Assembly (NCBI GenBank): GCA_036782715.1
Contig: DAIPYN010000016.1
Span: 1-36,033 of the forward strand
Reading direction: 5' to 3'
Length of the DNA: 36,033 nt
Origin: UBA3478 sp036782715
GTDB taxonomy: Bacteria > Bacteroidota > Bacteroidia > Flavobacteriales > Flavobacteriaceae
Part shown: positions 15,122 through 23,559 of the stretch, one piece after another
Numbering within the stretch: position 1 is the stretch's first letter
Layout: each line of letters starts with the position of its first letter
Translations under genes and position numbers: made by a program
The notes under the pieces: model-generated
What the model was told of the DNA's origin: nothing
The model's database searches: none
The model's input: the letters and a program-made list of their open reading frames with translations, nothing else

Positions 15122-16069
15122 ATGATAACGGGATTAATTGCAGTTGCAGTAGGCTTGAGTCTAAATTCTTGCATTGCCTATTACCCGGTTTCCTATTATC
15201 AAACCGAAAGACCTGGAATGCGCGTTCAATACGCACAATCACCTGACTCACAGGCAGGACAGTTTTACACCTCTTACTTTGCAGACAAAGCTGCTGCGCT
15301 GGCAGAAGATTATGAATTAACCGACATCGATTCTTATCAAAGCGGCTCGAATAGTTATGCCGGATGGGGTGAGAATACCGATCGTGTGCAAATCACCATC
15401 AACCAGTGGGGTACAGGATTGAATAACCCTTACTATGATTTTTATTGGAATCCTGCATGGAACATGAATTGGGGATGGAACAACCCTTGGGCATACAACA
15501 ATTGGAATCCGCGATTTATCGACCCATGGGGAAACTGGAGTTACCAGACCTGGGGATGGAATTCTTGGAACCTATGGAATCGTCCCTACTTCTATGGATA
15601 TCCTGTTTATGGTGGTTTCGTTTACGCTCCTAATCAACGGTTTTACAAAAGCAGTCGATTCTACCGTGTGAATAGTCGCAGGTACCGCAATGAACGAAGC
15701 ACCCTGAGAACTCCCAGTTACATCGCGAATCGAGGGCGTTTAAACCGAGATAATGTAAGAAGTAGCATTTTAAATACCACCGCTACTCCTAACCAGAGAA
15801 CCTTAGTGAATAAGGTAAGCAGAACGCTCAGAACCACTACTTCAGATAATGTTCGAAGATCAAATAGCTACAACTCTAGTCGTTCAGCCACACAGCGAAC
15901 TTTTTCGCGCACCAGTATCAATCGCGCATCGAACCCGGAGCGTTCAACAAATATGCGAAGTTCACGTAATGTAAGAACAAGTCGACCTGTAAGTAATTCT
16001 CGAAGCAATTCTAGAAGTAGTGGGTCAAGAAGTTCTTCGGGGCGTTCAAATTCGAGAGGGAACAACTAA
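15122..16069 (+). CDS. Trp/Asn-rich putative lipoprotein of unknown function
   Basis: 315 residues from ATG 15122 (331 if ATG 15074 is used). The N-terminus MITGLIAVAVGLSLNSC is a lipoprotein signal with Cys17. A normal-looking segment up to residue 95 is followed by a striking region at about 94-155 with 13 Trp and many Asn, Tyr and Pro in about 60 residues (for example NPAWNMNWGWNNPWAYNNWN). The C-terminal 130 residues are basic and low-complexity, rich in Ser, Arg and Asn, ending RSSSGRSNSRGNN. Probably anchored in the outer membrane. It starts behind a sigma-54-like site and ends 9 bases before the FadL-type gene, so the two are likely one unit. No family recognised. Confidence 0.82.
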   Translation: MITGLIAVAVGLSLNSCIAYYPVSYYQTERPGMRVQYAQSPDSQAGQFYTSYFADKAAALAEDYELTDIDSYQSGSNSYAGWGENTDRVQITINQWGTGLNNPYYDFYWNPAWNMNWGWNNPWAYNNWNPRFIDPWGNWSYQTWGWNSWNLWNRPYFYGYPVYGGFVYAPNQRFYKSSRFYRVNSRRYRNERSTLRTPSYIANRGRLNRDNVRSSILNTTATPNQRTLVNKVSRTLRTTTSDNVRRSNSYNSSRSATQRTFSRTSINRASNPERSTNMRSSRNVRTSRPVSNSRSNSRSSGSRSSSGRSNSRGNN

Positions 16070-16078
16070 TTTAGCGCC

Positions 16079-17560
16079 ATGATTTATCGAGTACTTTTTA
16101 TGGTCCTGCTTGCGACAGGTTACGCGGCAGCTCAAACTAGTGATGACGTTTACAGATATATTCAGAGTGGGTCATTAGGATCTGCTAGAGCACAAGCACT
16201 CGGAGGTGCCTCTGGTTTTTTAAAAGGTGATCTCTCCTCAGTATTAACCAATCCTGCGGCAGGTGCACTTTTTGACTATGGAGCTTTTTCTAGTAGTCTA
16301 TTTCTAGGGGCTGTAGGTAATACAGCGACGACAGGAGATTTAACGAATCCAAAAAGAAAAGGAGAGGCCTCCATCAATCAGGCTGGAGGAATTTTAGTGT
16401 TTGTATCTGAAGAAAGTAATTGGAATAAAATCGCATTAGGCTTCACCTATCAACAAGAGAATAGCTATTCTGGAAATTTAAAAGCAGCAGGTCTAGCAGA
16501 TTCTGGCATGGATCAGTATTTCACTGCTTTAGCCAGCAATCAAATCGCTGAAAATGTTTTAGCCTATCAGAATGAATACATCGAAGATGCTTACTTAAGA
16601 GTAGGCGCAGAGAGTGGATTTGCAGCTCAACAAACCCTTTTAGCCCTTTATGGGGGATTATTAGACCTTAATGAAGGAGTCTTCTCCTCAAATGCACAAT
16701 ACACCTCAATTTTTCAAAAATTCGAATCTAGAAGTAAGGGTAGAAAAGACGCATACACGATCCACGGATCGGCGAGCTATAAAGAAAAATGGTTATTAGG
16801 CGCTAGTCTTTCTATTCACGAATTATCCTTTGAGAGATTCACCTATCTCGATGAAGAAGGATATTCTACAGAATCAGCAGTCACCACCAGTCTTTTTGAC
16901 AACTACCTTTTTACTGAAGGGATAGGTGTATCTGCGAATTTTGGTCTTTTATGGCAACCCAGCCCCCAATTCGGCTTAGGTGTAAGCTACAAAACACCTA
17001 CCTGGTTTACGATGAGTGATCGAAGCGCGCAACGTTTTGACACCGATAACCGTCTTGAGGATATCTCTTATATCAATTTCGGGATTATCAACGTTTACGA
17101 CGATTATACCATGAAGCTGCCATCGTCACTGACCCTTAATTCAAAAGTAGCTTTGAGTCAACCGCTCACCTTCTTAATCGATTATCAGCGCCAGAATTAT
17201 GGAGATGCTCAGCTACTACCCAACAACGACCCCGCGTTTAACACTCAAAATGTAGCATTGGCAAGTACGTTCAGTACGGTCGAGACCTACCGAATGGGGT
17301 TAGAGTACGCCACCCAACGTTATAGCGCTCGGATAGGTTACGGTAACACCTCTTCACCATACATCAATAGTGATCTAGGTGAACGTAAAGATTACGGCTT
17401 AGGTTTTGGTCTGAATTACGGACCTAGTCGCATTGATTTTGGATTGTCGTATTCAACCTTAAATGACACCGTATTTTTCTTCGATCAAATCCTTCCTAAT
17501 GCGGCCGAAGTACAAAACAATCGTTTTAGAGCGAATGTGACTTATACCTTCTCGCTTTAG
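16079..17560 (+). CDS. OmpP1/FadL-family outer-membrane transporter
   Basis: 493 residues with a signal peptide (MIYRVLFMVLLATGYAAAQ). The family mark is near the mature N-terminus: SARAQALGGASGFLKGDLSSV followed by LTNPAAGALF, the hatch-domain NPA motif. The rest alternates short hydrophobic and polar segments of a beta-barrel and ends in the aromatic-hydrophobic TYTFSL typical of barrel C-termini. FadL homologues pass hydrophobic compounds such as fatty acids or aromatics across the outer membrane; the substrate cannot be told here. Neighbourhood with proS matches what I know from flavobacteria. Cotranscription with the preceding lipoprotein is likely (9-base gap). Confidence 0.88.
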   Translation: MIYRVLFMVLLATGYAAAQTSDDVYRYIQSGSLGSARAQALGGASGFLKGDLSSVLTNPAAGALFDYGAFSSSLFLGAVGNTATTGDLTNPKRKGEASINQAGGILVFVSEESNWNKIALGFTYQQENSYSGNLKAAGLADSGMDQYFTALASNQIAENVLAYQNEYIEDAYLRVGAESGFAAQQTLLALYGGLLDLNEGVFSSNAQYTSIFQKFESRSKGRKDAYTIHGSASYKEKWLLGASLSIHELSFERFTYLDEEGYSTESAVTTSLFDNYLFTEGIGVSANFGLLWQPSPQFGLGVSYKTPTWFTMSDRSAQRFDTDNRLEDISYINFGIINVYDDYTMKLPSSLTLNSKVALSQPLTFLIDYQRQNYGDAQLLPNNDPAFNTQNVALASTFSTVETYRMGLEYATQRYSARIGYGNTSSPYINSDLGERKDYGLGFGLNYGPSRIDFGLSYSTLNDTVFFFDQILPNAAEVQNNRFRANVTYTFSL

Positions 17561-17572
17561 GGCCTAAATAGC

Positions 17573-17580
17573 TATCTTTG
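17573..17580 (+). promoter_or_regulatory. -7 box (TATCTTTG) of the folE-cysS-yidD-lgt unit
   Basis: Perfect TAnnTTTG match 21 bases before the folE ATG, in the 41-base gap after the FadL-type gene. No clear TTG at the -33 position. Confidence 0.55.
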
Positions 17581-17601
17581 CAGCCTTAATTTTATTCGAA
17601 G

Positions 17602-18261
17602 ATGAACGACGAGTTGAACGATCACGATCATTTAAGTGCCTCAAGACAGACGCCACTCAAAGCCGATGCCTTTGTACTTTCTGAAGAAGAAAAGATCGAT
17701 AAAATCCAAGAACATGTTGCGGCCATTTTAGACATTCTAGGAATGGATCTGACCGATGACAGTTTGAAAGGTACACCCAAACGCGTTGCTAAGGCCTATG
17801 TCAAAGAAATCTTTGGAGGTCTGAATCCCGAGAGAAGACCGAGTGCATCCACCTTCGAAAACAAGTATGAATACGGTGAAATGTTAGTTGAAAAAAACAT
17901 AACACTATACTCAACTTGCGAGCATCACCTTCTTCCTATCATTGGAAAAGCACATATCGCCTACATCTCAAACGGAAACGTAGTTGGCCTTTCTAAAATG
18001 AATCGAATTGTAGATTACTACGCCAAGCGTCCGCAAGTACAAGAGCGATTAACCCTTCAAGTAATTGAAGAATTACAACGCATCTTAAAAACTGAAAATG
18101 TGGCCTGTATCATTGATGCAAAACACCTTTGCGTCAACTCCAGAGGAATTCGCGATGTCGCAAGTAGTACCGTTACTGCTGAGTATGGAGGTGTTTTTAA
18201 AACCGATGAAACGTTAAGAAAAGAGTTCTTATCTTATATTCAATTAGAAACTGAATTCTAA
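17602..18261 (+). CDS. folE: GTP cyclohydrolase I
   Basis: 219 residues. Converts GTP to 7,8-dihydroneopterin triphosphate, the first step of folate/pterin synthesis, complementing folP elsewhere in the window. Zinc ligands are Cys106 and His109 in STCEHHLLP and Cys177 in KHLCVNSRG; the substrate-binding GLSKMNRIVDYYAKRPQVQE (129-148) is intact, and the last third carries the SSTVTAEYGG block. The first about 25 residues are a variable polar extension. Its stop overlaps the start of cysS by one base (TAATG), indicating translational coupling. Confidence 0.96.
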   Translation: MNDELNDHDHLSASRQTPLKADAFVLSEEEKIDKIQEHVAAILDILGMDLTDDSLKGTPKRVAKAYVKEIFGGLNPERRPSASTFENKYEYGEMLVEKNITLYSTCEHHLLPIIGKAHIAYISNGNVVGLSKMNRIVDYYAKRPQVQERLTLQVIEELQRILKTENVACIIDAKHLCVNSRGIRDVASSTVTAEYGGVFKTDETLRKEFLSYIQLETEF

Positions 18262-19754
18262 TGCAACCCTTATACCACAAACATTCACTAAAAGTTTTCA
18301 ACTCTTTAAGCCGAAAAAAAGAGGCCTTTACTCCTATCAAAGAAGGATATGTAGGCCTTTATGTTTGTGGACCCACGGTATATAGCAACGTACACCTAGG
18401 TAATTGTCGAACCTTTATGTCGTTCGATACCATTTACCGTTACCTTCTTCATTTAGGGTATAAAGTGCGATACGTTCGAAATATTACCGATGCCGGACAC
18501 CTTGAGAACGATGCGGATACGGGCGAGGATAAGATTGCAAAAAAAGCCAAATTAGAACAGATTGAACCGATGGAGGTGGTTCAAAAATACACGGTCGATT
18601 TCCATCGCACCTTAGAACACTTCAATCTGCTTCCCCCTTCTATCGAACCTACCGCGACAGGACACATTATTGAACAAATCGAAATCATTAAAGAAATTCT
18701 TGACAAAGGGTTTGCCTATGAGGTAAATGGGTCGGTGTATTTTGATGTTAAAAAGTTCAATGAATCAAACGACTACGGTAAATTAAGCGGAAGAAGCATC
18801 GAAGACATGGTGGCTAATACACGAGCGCTTCAAGGACAGTCTGAGAAAAAGAATCCTCAGGACTTTGCTCTTTGGAAGAAAGCAGAGCCCACTCATATCA
18901 TGCGCTGGCCTTCACCTTGGGGCGATGGGTTTCCTGGATGGCACATTGAGTGTACGGCAATGAGTACCAAATATCTTGGAGAACAATTCGATATTCACGG
19001 TGGTGGTATGGATTTAAAATTCCCTCATCACGAATGTGAAATTGCACAAGCAGAGGCTAGCAAGGGGAAATCACCGGTAAATTATTGGTTACATGCTAAC
19101 ATGTTGACTTTGAATGGCAAGAAAATGTCTAAGTCAACGGACAACAACATCTATCCAAGTGAACTGTTCAGTGGTGAGAATAAACTTTTCTCTAAACCTT
19201 TCTCGGCTGCCGTTGTGAGATTCTTCATGTTGCAAGCCCACTATACTAGCGTACTTGACTTAAGTGAAGAAGCCTTAGATGCTGCAGAAAAAGGATACTT
19301 CAGATTGTTAGAATCATTCAGTACTCTCGAAGGCTTAAGTTCAAAAGAAGGTATTGAAAACGATCCCGCTATCGAACAATGGATCCATCGTTGTTATGAA
19401 GCAATGAATGATGATTTCAATACGCCCATTCTTATCGCACAACTTTTCGAAGGAGTAAAAATCATCAATCTGATCAACGACCAAAAGAAGACCGTATCGA
19501 GTGAGGATTTGATTTTAATAAGCCAAACGATGAGAACCTTCTTCTTCGATGTCTTGGGGTTATTTGATAGCCGAAACTCAGATGCAAAGCAAGAGGGACA
19601 GCTTAAGGGTCTCGTTGAATTATTACTGAAAGAGCGTTCAGAAGCAAGAGCACGAAAAGACTTTCAGCGCTCTGATGAAATTAGGGATGCTATAGAAGCA
19701 CTAGGAATCAGGTTGAAAGACACCAAGGATGGTACTACCTTTAGTCTATCGTGA
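18261..19754 (+). CDS. cysS: Cysteinyl-tRNA synthetase
   Basis: 497 residues, class I synthetase charging tRNA-Cys. Zinc Cys36 and the HIGH-equivalent HLGN lie in YVCGPTVYSNVHLGNCRT (34-51); the remaining zinc ligands are in WHIECTAMS (Cys231) and FPHHECE (His256, Glu260), and KMSKS is at 288-292. The C-terminal part is the usual helical bundle, ending with RKDFQRSDEIRDAIEALGI. It overlaps folE by one base and the yidD start by 4 bases (GTGA), so folE-cysS-yidD is a tight operon. Confidence 0.97.
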   Translation: MQPLYHKHSLKVFNSLSRKKEAFTPIKEGYVGLYVCGPTVYSNVHLGNCRTFMSFDTIYRYLLHLGYKVRYVRNITDAGHLENDADTGEDKIAKKAKLEQIEPMEVVQKYTVDFHRTLEHFNLLPPSIEPTATGHIIEQIEIIKEILDKGFAYEVNGSVYFDVKKFNESNDYGKLSGRSIEDMVANTRALQGQSEKKNPQDFALWKKAEPTHIMRWPSPWGDGFPGWHIECTAMSTKYLGEQFDIHGGGMDLKFPHHECEIAQAEASKGKSPVNYWLHANMLTLNGKKMSKSTDNNIYPSELFSGENKLFSKPFSAAVVRFFMLQAHYTSVLDLSEEALDAAEKGYFRLLESFSTLEGLSSKEGIENDPAIEQWIHRCYEAMNDDFNTPILIAQLFEGVKIINLINDQKKTVSSEDLILISQTMRTFFFDVLGLFDSRNSDAKQEGQLKGLVELLLKERSEARARKDFQRSDEIRDAIEALGIRLKDTKDGTTFSLS

Positions 19755-19972
19755 AACGTATATTTAGTATTCCCTTTATTCTACTTGTTCGAGTATATCA
19801 ATTACTCATCTCCCCACTGACTCCAGCAAGCTGTCGGTTCACCCCTACTTGCTCAACTTATAGCATTGAAGCACTGAAGAAATACGGCCCTATTAAGGGC
19901 GGATGGTTAGCTATTAGGCGAATTTCTAGTTGCCATCCATGGGGAAAAAGCGGATACGACCCTGTTCCTTGA
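19751..19972 (+). CDS. yidD: Membrane protein insertion efficiency factor YidD
   Basis: 73 residues from a GTG start that overlaps the cysS TGA (GTGA). The family signature is present: a hydrophobic, amphipathic N-terminus (IPFILLVRVYQLLISPL), then CRFTPTCSTYSIEALKKYG and the second Cys-containing stretch ISSCHPWGKSGYDPVP. YidD assists YidC-dependent insertion of inner-membrane proteins and is membrane-associated through its N-terminal helix. In many bacteria it sits with rnpA/yidC; here it is placed between cysS and lgt. Confidence 0.94.
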   Translation: MKRIFSIPFILLVRVYQLLISPLTPASCRFTPTCSTYSIEALKKYGPIKGGWLAIRRISSCHPWGKSGYDPVP

Positions 19973-19976
19973 GCCA

Positions 19977-19984
19977 TAGTTTTG
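19977..19984 (+). promoter_or_regulatory. -7 box (TAGTTTTG) in front of lgt
   Basis: Perfect TAnnTTTG in the 37-base gap between yidD and lgt, suggesting that lgt can also be transcribed on its own. No -33 TTG seen. Confidence 0.35.
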
Positions 19985-20009
19985 GGCTATATTAGACCAA
20001 AATTAATTT

Positions 20010-20969
20010 ATGACGCTACTCGGTATTATCTGGAACCCAGAAGACACGATCTTCACCCTTGGGCCTATTCAAATCAAATACTACAACTCACTTTGGATCG
20101 CTGCCTTTATTTTAGGGTGGAATCTCATGAAGACTGTTTTCAAAAAGGAAAATAAACCCACTGAAAAGCTTGACAGTCTCTTTGTGTACACCGTACTCTC
20201 TATTATGCTTGGAGCGCGTTTAGGACATGTGTTTTTCTACGATTGGGCCTATTACCAGAATCATCTGGTTGAAATATTACTACCTATAAGAGAGCAAAAG
20301 AATTCAAGCCTCTTTGGAATTATCAATGGGTATGCATTTACTGGGTTCGCGGGATTAGCGAGCCACGGAGCCGCATTAGCAGCAGTCATTGGATTATACC
20401 TTTTTAGTAAGAAAGAAAAGGATATTTCATTCTTGTGGTTGGTTGATCGAATAGCTTTACCATCTGCTATAGGCGGAGCTTTTGTGCGTTTAGGCAACTT
20501 CTTTAATTCTGAAATTAACGGGAAAGTAGTAGATGAGAGCTTCATCTTTGCCACAAAATTCGTCAGAGATCACGGTGATATGTCAGCCTACCAGGCGCTT
20601 CAAGCCACGGGTCAACCCTCGGTAAGTAGAGCTTATGCGGCGCTAGTTAATGATCCTGCATACGCAGATATTCTTGCTCAAATTCCATATCGCCATCCGG
20701 CGCAACTTTATGAAGCATTTGCTTACGCACTGTTATTTGTGGTCATGTATTATGTGCTTTACCCGAAGGCCGAATTAAAAAATAAACCTGGATTCTTATT
20801 CGGCACCTGGCTGGTCGGAATATTCTCTGCTCGCTTCCTTATCGAATTCTTCAAAAAGAGTCAAGGAGGATTTGAAGAGAGTCTCGGTTTACTAACCACC
20901 GGGCAATGGTTAAGCATTATACCAGTACTATTCGGTGCGTACTTAATGATTCGAAAAGTAAAAGCTTAA
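20010..20969 (+). CDS. lgt: Prolipoprotein diacylglyceryl transferase
   Basis: 319 residues with about seven membrane helices. Lgt moves diacylglyceryl from phosphatidylglycerol to the lipobox Cys of prolipoproteins, the first step of maturation for the lipoproteins in this window. The signature block GGAFVRLGNFFNSEINGKV starts at 155, with the key Arg160 and Asn163, and HPAQLYEA at 229-236 is the second conserved block; an essential His-Gly region is seen as ASHGAALA at 117-124. An insertion at about 180-225 (KFVRDHGDMSAYQALQAT...) matches the longer Bacteroidota form. Followed by a strong terminator. Confidence 0.95.
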   Translation: MTLLGIIWNPEDTIFTLGPIQIKYYNSLWIAAFILGWNLMKTVFKKENKPTEKLDSLFVYTVLSIMLGARLGHVFFYDWAYYQNHLVEILLPIREQKNSSLFGIINGYAFTGFAGLASHGAALAAVIGLYLFSKKEKDISFLWLVDRIALPSAIGGAFVRLGNFFNSEINGKVVDESFIFATKFVRDHGDMSAYQALQATGQPSVSRAYAALVNDPAYADILAQIPYRHPAQLYEAFAYALLFVVMYYVLYPKAELKNKPGFLFGTWLVGIFSARFLIEFFKKSQGGFEESLGLLTTGQWLSIIPVLFGAYLMIRKVKA

Positions 20970-20981
20970 ATAAAAGGCAAG

Positions 20982-21023
20982 ATCATAAAAAAGGCCCGAC
21001 AGTTGTCGGGCCTTTTTTATGAT
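20982..21023. terminator. 20-bp perfect hairpin terminator between lgt and secDF
   Basis: Arms 20982-21001 and 21004-21023 are exact inverse complements, with GGCCCGACA as GC core and A/T tracts outside, and only GT in the centre. It serves the converging lgt (plus) and secDF (minus). Confidence 0.92.
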
Positions 21024-21037
21024 AGCAAAGAAAGTCT

Positions 21038-23431
21038 TTACTTCTTATCGTTGCCTTTGCCTAGTGTGTCAAACATCACTGGAGTTGCAATGAATAATGA
21101 TGAGTAAGTACCAACTAGGATACCTATAATCATCGCGAACATAAATCCTCTTAGTGTCTCACCGCCGAAAATAAAGATCGCAAGTAATACAATAAGCGTC
21201 GTTAATGAGGTGTTCAACGTACGGCTTAGCGTTGAGTTTAAGGCCTCATTTACATGATCACCCTGCTTCCATCCTTTTAAGCCGATGATCTCTCTAATTC
21301 GGTCAAAAACTACTACTGTATCGTTTAATGAATATCCGATTACCGTAAGAATAGCCGCAATAAAGGCTTGGTCAATCTCCATGTTAAAAGGCATAAACGC
21401 ACTAGTTGCAGAGAACACCCCAAGTACAATGATTACATCGTGGAATACTGCAGTAACCGCTCCTAGTGAGAACTGCCACTTTCTAAAACGGAGTAGAATA
21501 TATAAGAATACAATAGTCAGTGACCCAAAGATCGCTAGTACTGCATTTTTCTTAATATCATCAGCAATGGTAGGACCAACTTTTACTGATTGAAGAATAC
21601 CTACCGTCTTATCATCACTACCCACTGTGAAGTCTTCAATTGAAAAACCGTCAGGTAGGTAAGGTAATAGGGTATTGAAAAGAAGTCCTTGGATCTCTTG
21701 ATCCACCTCGATACCCTCAACATCTACCTTATAAGGAGTAGTCACCTTAATCTGGTTCGCAGCTCCGAAGGTCTTTACATTCGTACCGCTTCCTAAAGCA
21801 TCAGTAAGCGCAGATGAAATTTCTGTTGGGTTCACTTCATTTTCAAAGCGAATCTGATACGTGCGACCACCAACAAAATCCACACCCTGTTGTAACCCAG
21901 TGGTAAAAAGAGAGGTTAATGACCCTATCACTAACACACCAGAAATTACATAAGCCGTTTTACGCGCTTTCAAGAATCCGAAGTTTACNNNNNNNNNNNN
22001 NNNNNNNNNNNNNNNNNNNNNNNNNNNNNNNNNNNNNNNNNNNNNNNNNNNNNNNNNNNNNNNNNNNNNNNNNNNNNNNNNNNNNNNNGTTTCATTGATG
22101 GTGAAAGTACCTGTAATCTCTGAACGTCCGCCTGAAATAGGACCTGAAGACACACCTGGAGCAGTGTAAACCTTGTTGTCAAGTACAATAGCAATACCTG
22201 TTTTGTTTTGATAAACATCACCCGTTAAGCGCTCCCATTCCCGAGCTCCTTTGGTGTTCATCATCATGCTTACCGCTGGCTTTCCGAATTGGTCGAAAGT
22301 ATCTTGAGCATCAGAAACGACATCTCCTGAAATACGAGGAGTTCCTTCACGATTTGAGCGAAGCGCATATAATTCTACGATATCTGCATCAGCAGGCACA
22401 CGTTGCCAAGCAAACTTCGTGTACTGAACTGCTGAAGGTAACAATCTTTTAATTTCTGAACGTCTTAACGCCTGCCCAACATAAGCAGTGTCACGTGCTT
22501 GAACACGCACGAAAGCATTCGATCCAGGAGCTCCAGGAATCAATTTTGCTAGCAGTGGATTTTGAGTAGATAGAGAATCAGATGCTGACTCTAATAAATC
22601 TTCAACATCATCTGAAGACTGCTCTAACTCAGCCAGACGCTGATCAGCTGCTACTAAAAACTGTGATAGTCCTGGTTCAGCTGCAGAAATGGTTTCCCAA
22701 AACTCTAATTGTGCAGTAGAAGATAGTAACTCCTGAGCACGGTTAATATCGCGAGCACCAGGTAATTCTACAAGAATACGACCTGAGTTACCCACTCGTT
22801 GAATGTTGGGCTGAGTTACTCCAAAGCCATCGATACGTTCGCGAAGAACTTCGAAAGCAGAAACAATCGACTCGTCAATTTTTCTTCTAATGATTGGCTT
22901 AACCTCAGCATTATTCATCGAGAAATTGATCTCATCACTTAATGCTTTGTTCGCGAAGATCTCTGGCGAAGCAAGAGTAATTTCGCCTGCATTGGTCTCG
23001 AAAGATTCGAAGAATAACTCTACGTAATTCTCATCACTTTGCTTTGAAGCTGCATCTGCAGCATCTAAGGCTTGATTGAAAGCAACGTTTTTGGTGTTAT
23101 TAGCAAGACCTTTAAGAATATCTTTAACCGAAATCTGTAGGGTTACGTTAATTCCCCCTTTCAGGTCAAGGCCTTTATTTAATTCTTTGGTCTTCGCATC
23201 AGCATAAGAAGTAAAACCAAAAACAGGAAGATCAGCTACCGAATCTAAATAACTCTTAGCAGCTGTTTCACGTGCTGAAATATAATCATCAGCAGATGCG
23301 TCTACGCTAACTGAAGCGTATCGATCGGCATCCCCTTCGATCTTGTTAGTGATGAATGTAAACGATAGTTGATAGAGGCTTACTACCCCAAACAAAATCG
23401 CAAATAGTCGAATTAATCCTTTATTCTGCAT
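21038..23431 (-). CDS. secDF: Protein translocase SecDF fusion, interrupted by an assembly gap
   Basis: SecDF uses the proton gradient to help Sec-dependent export. I place the start at ATG 23431 (MQNKGLIRLFAILFGVVSLY), five codons inside the open frame. The SecD part shows LDLKGGINVTLQIS and the P1 region with ERIDGFGVTQPNIQRVG. The SecF part begins near KARKTAYVISG, with GVDFVGGRTYQIRF and the VFDRIREI helix region. Between GTFTINE and VNFGF lie 100 N (21989-22088). Counting the N codons the frame has about 797 residues; the family is about 1,000, so roughly 200-240 residues, including the SecD C-terminal membrane helices and the catalytic Asp region, are missing from the assembly. Not a true truncation as far as can be seen. 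Confidence 0.93.
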   Translation of the reverse strand: MQNKGLIRLFAILFGVVSLYQLSFTFITNKIEGDADRYASVSVDASADDYISARETAAKSYLDSVADLPVFGFTSYADAKTKELNKGLDLKGGINVTLQISVKDILKGLANNTKNVAFNQALDAADAASKQSDENYVELFFESFETNAGEITLASPEIFANKALSDEINFSMNNAEVKPIIRRKIDESIVSAFEVLRERIDGFGVTQPNIQRVGNSGRILVELPGARDINRAQELLSSTAQLEFWETISAAEPGLSQFLVAADQRLAELEQSSDDVEDLLESASDSLSTQNPLLAKLIPGAPGSNAFVRVQARDTAYVGQALRRSEIKRLLPSAVQYTKFAWQRVPADADIVELYALRSNREGTPRISGDVVSDAQDTFDQFGKPAVSMMMNTKGAREWERLTGDVYQNKTGIAIVLDNKVYTAPGVSSGPISGGRSEITGTFTINEXXXXXXXXXXXXXXXXXXXXXXXXXXXXXXXXXXVNFGFLKARKTAYVISGVLVIGSLTSLFTTGLQQGVDFVGGRTYQIRFENEVNPTEISSALTDALGSGTNVKTFGAANQIKVTTPYKVDVEGIEVDQEIQGLLFNTLLPYLPDGFSIEDFTVGSDDKTVGILQSVKVGPTIADDIKKNAVLAIFGSLTIVFLYILLRFRKWQFSLGAVTAVFHDVIIVLGVFSATSAFMPFNMEIDQAFIAAILTVIGYSLNDTVVVFDRIREIIGLKGWKQGDHVNEALNSTLSRTLNTSLTTLIVLLAIFIFGGETLRGFMFAMIIGILVGTYSSLFIATPVMFDTLGKGNDKK
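21989..22088. other. Scaffold gap of 100 N inside secDF
   Basis: Exactly 100 N, the conventional length for a gap of unknown size. The real missing DNA is probably longer (about 600-700 bases, inferred from the SecDF family length), so coordinates across it are not physical. Confidence 0.98.
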
Positions 23432-23468
23432 ACTGCCTAAAATCAATTAATATAATGTCAAATGCGTG

Positions 23469-23499
23469 CAAATATATCATTTCGCCCTAGAAATGACAA
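23469..23499 (-). promoter_or_regulatory. Consensus promoter for secDF
   Basis: Minus strand: TTG at 23499-23497, 20 bases, then TATATTTG at 23476-23469, both perfect. The predicted start is about 30 bases before the preferred ATG at 23431, after the mdh terminator. Confidence 0.72.
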
Positions 23500-23520
23500 T
23501 TATATGTAATAAACAAAAAA

Positions 23521-23539
23521 CCCCGGAAAACTTCCGGGG
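23521..23539 (-). terminator. Terminator of mdh
   Basis: Arms CCCCGGAA (23521-23528) and TTCCGGGG (23532-23539) with loop AAC; on the minus strand the stem is followed by TTTTTTG, a U-tract just after the mdh stop. Confidence 0.85.
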
Positions 23540-23559
23540 CTAAACACTCTATTAGTTTC

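Noticed and set aside
21985..22221. Short minus-strand frame running into the N gap
   Set aside because: Half of it is N; it is out of frame with the well-supported secDF.
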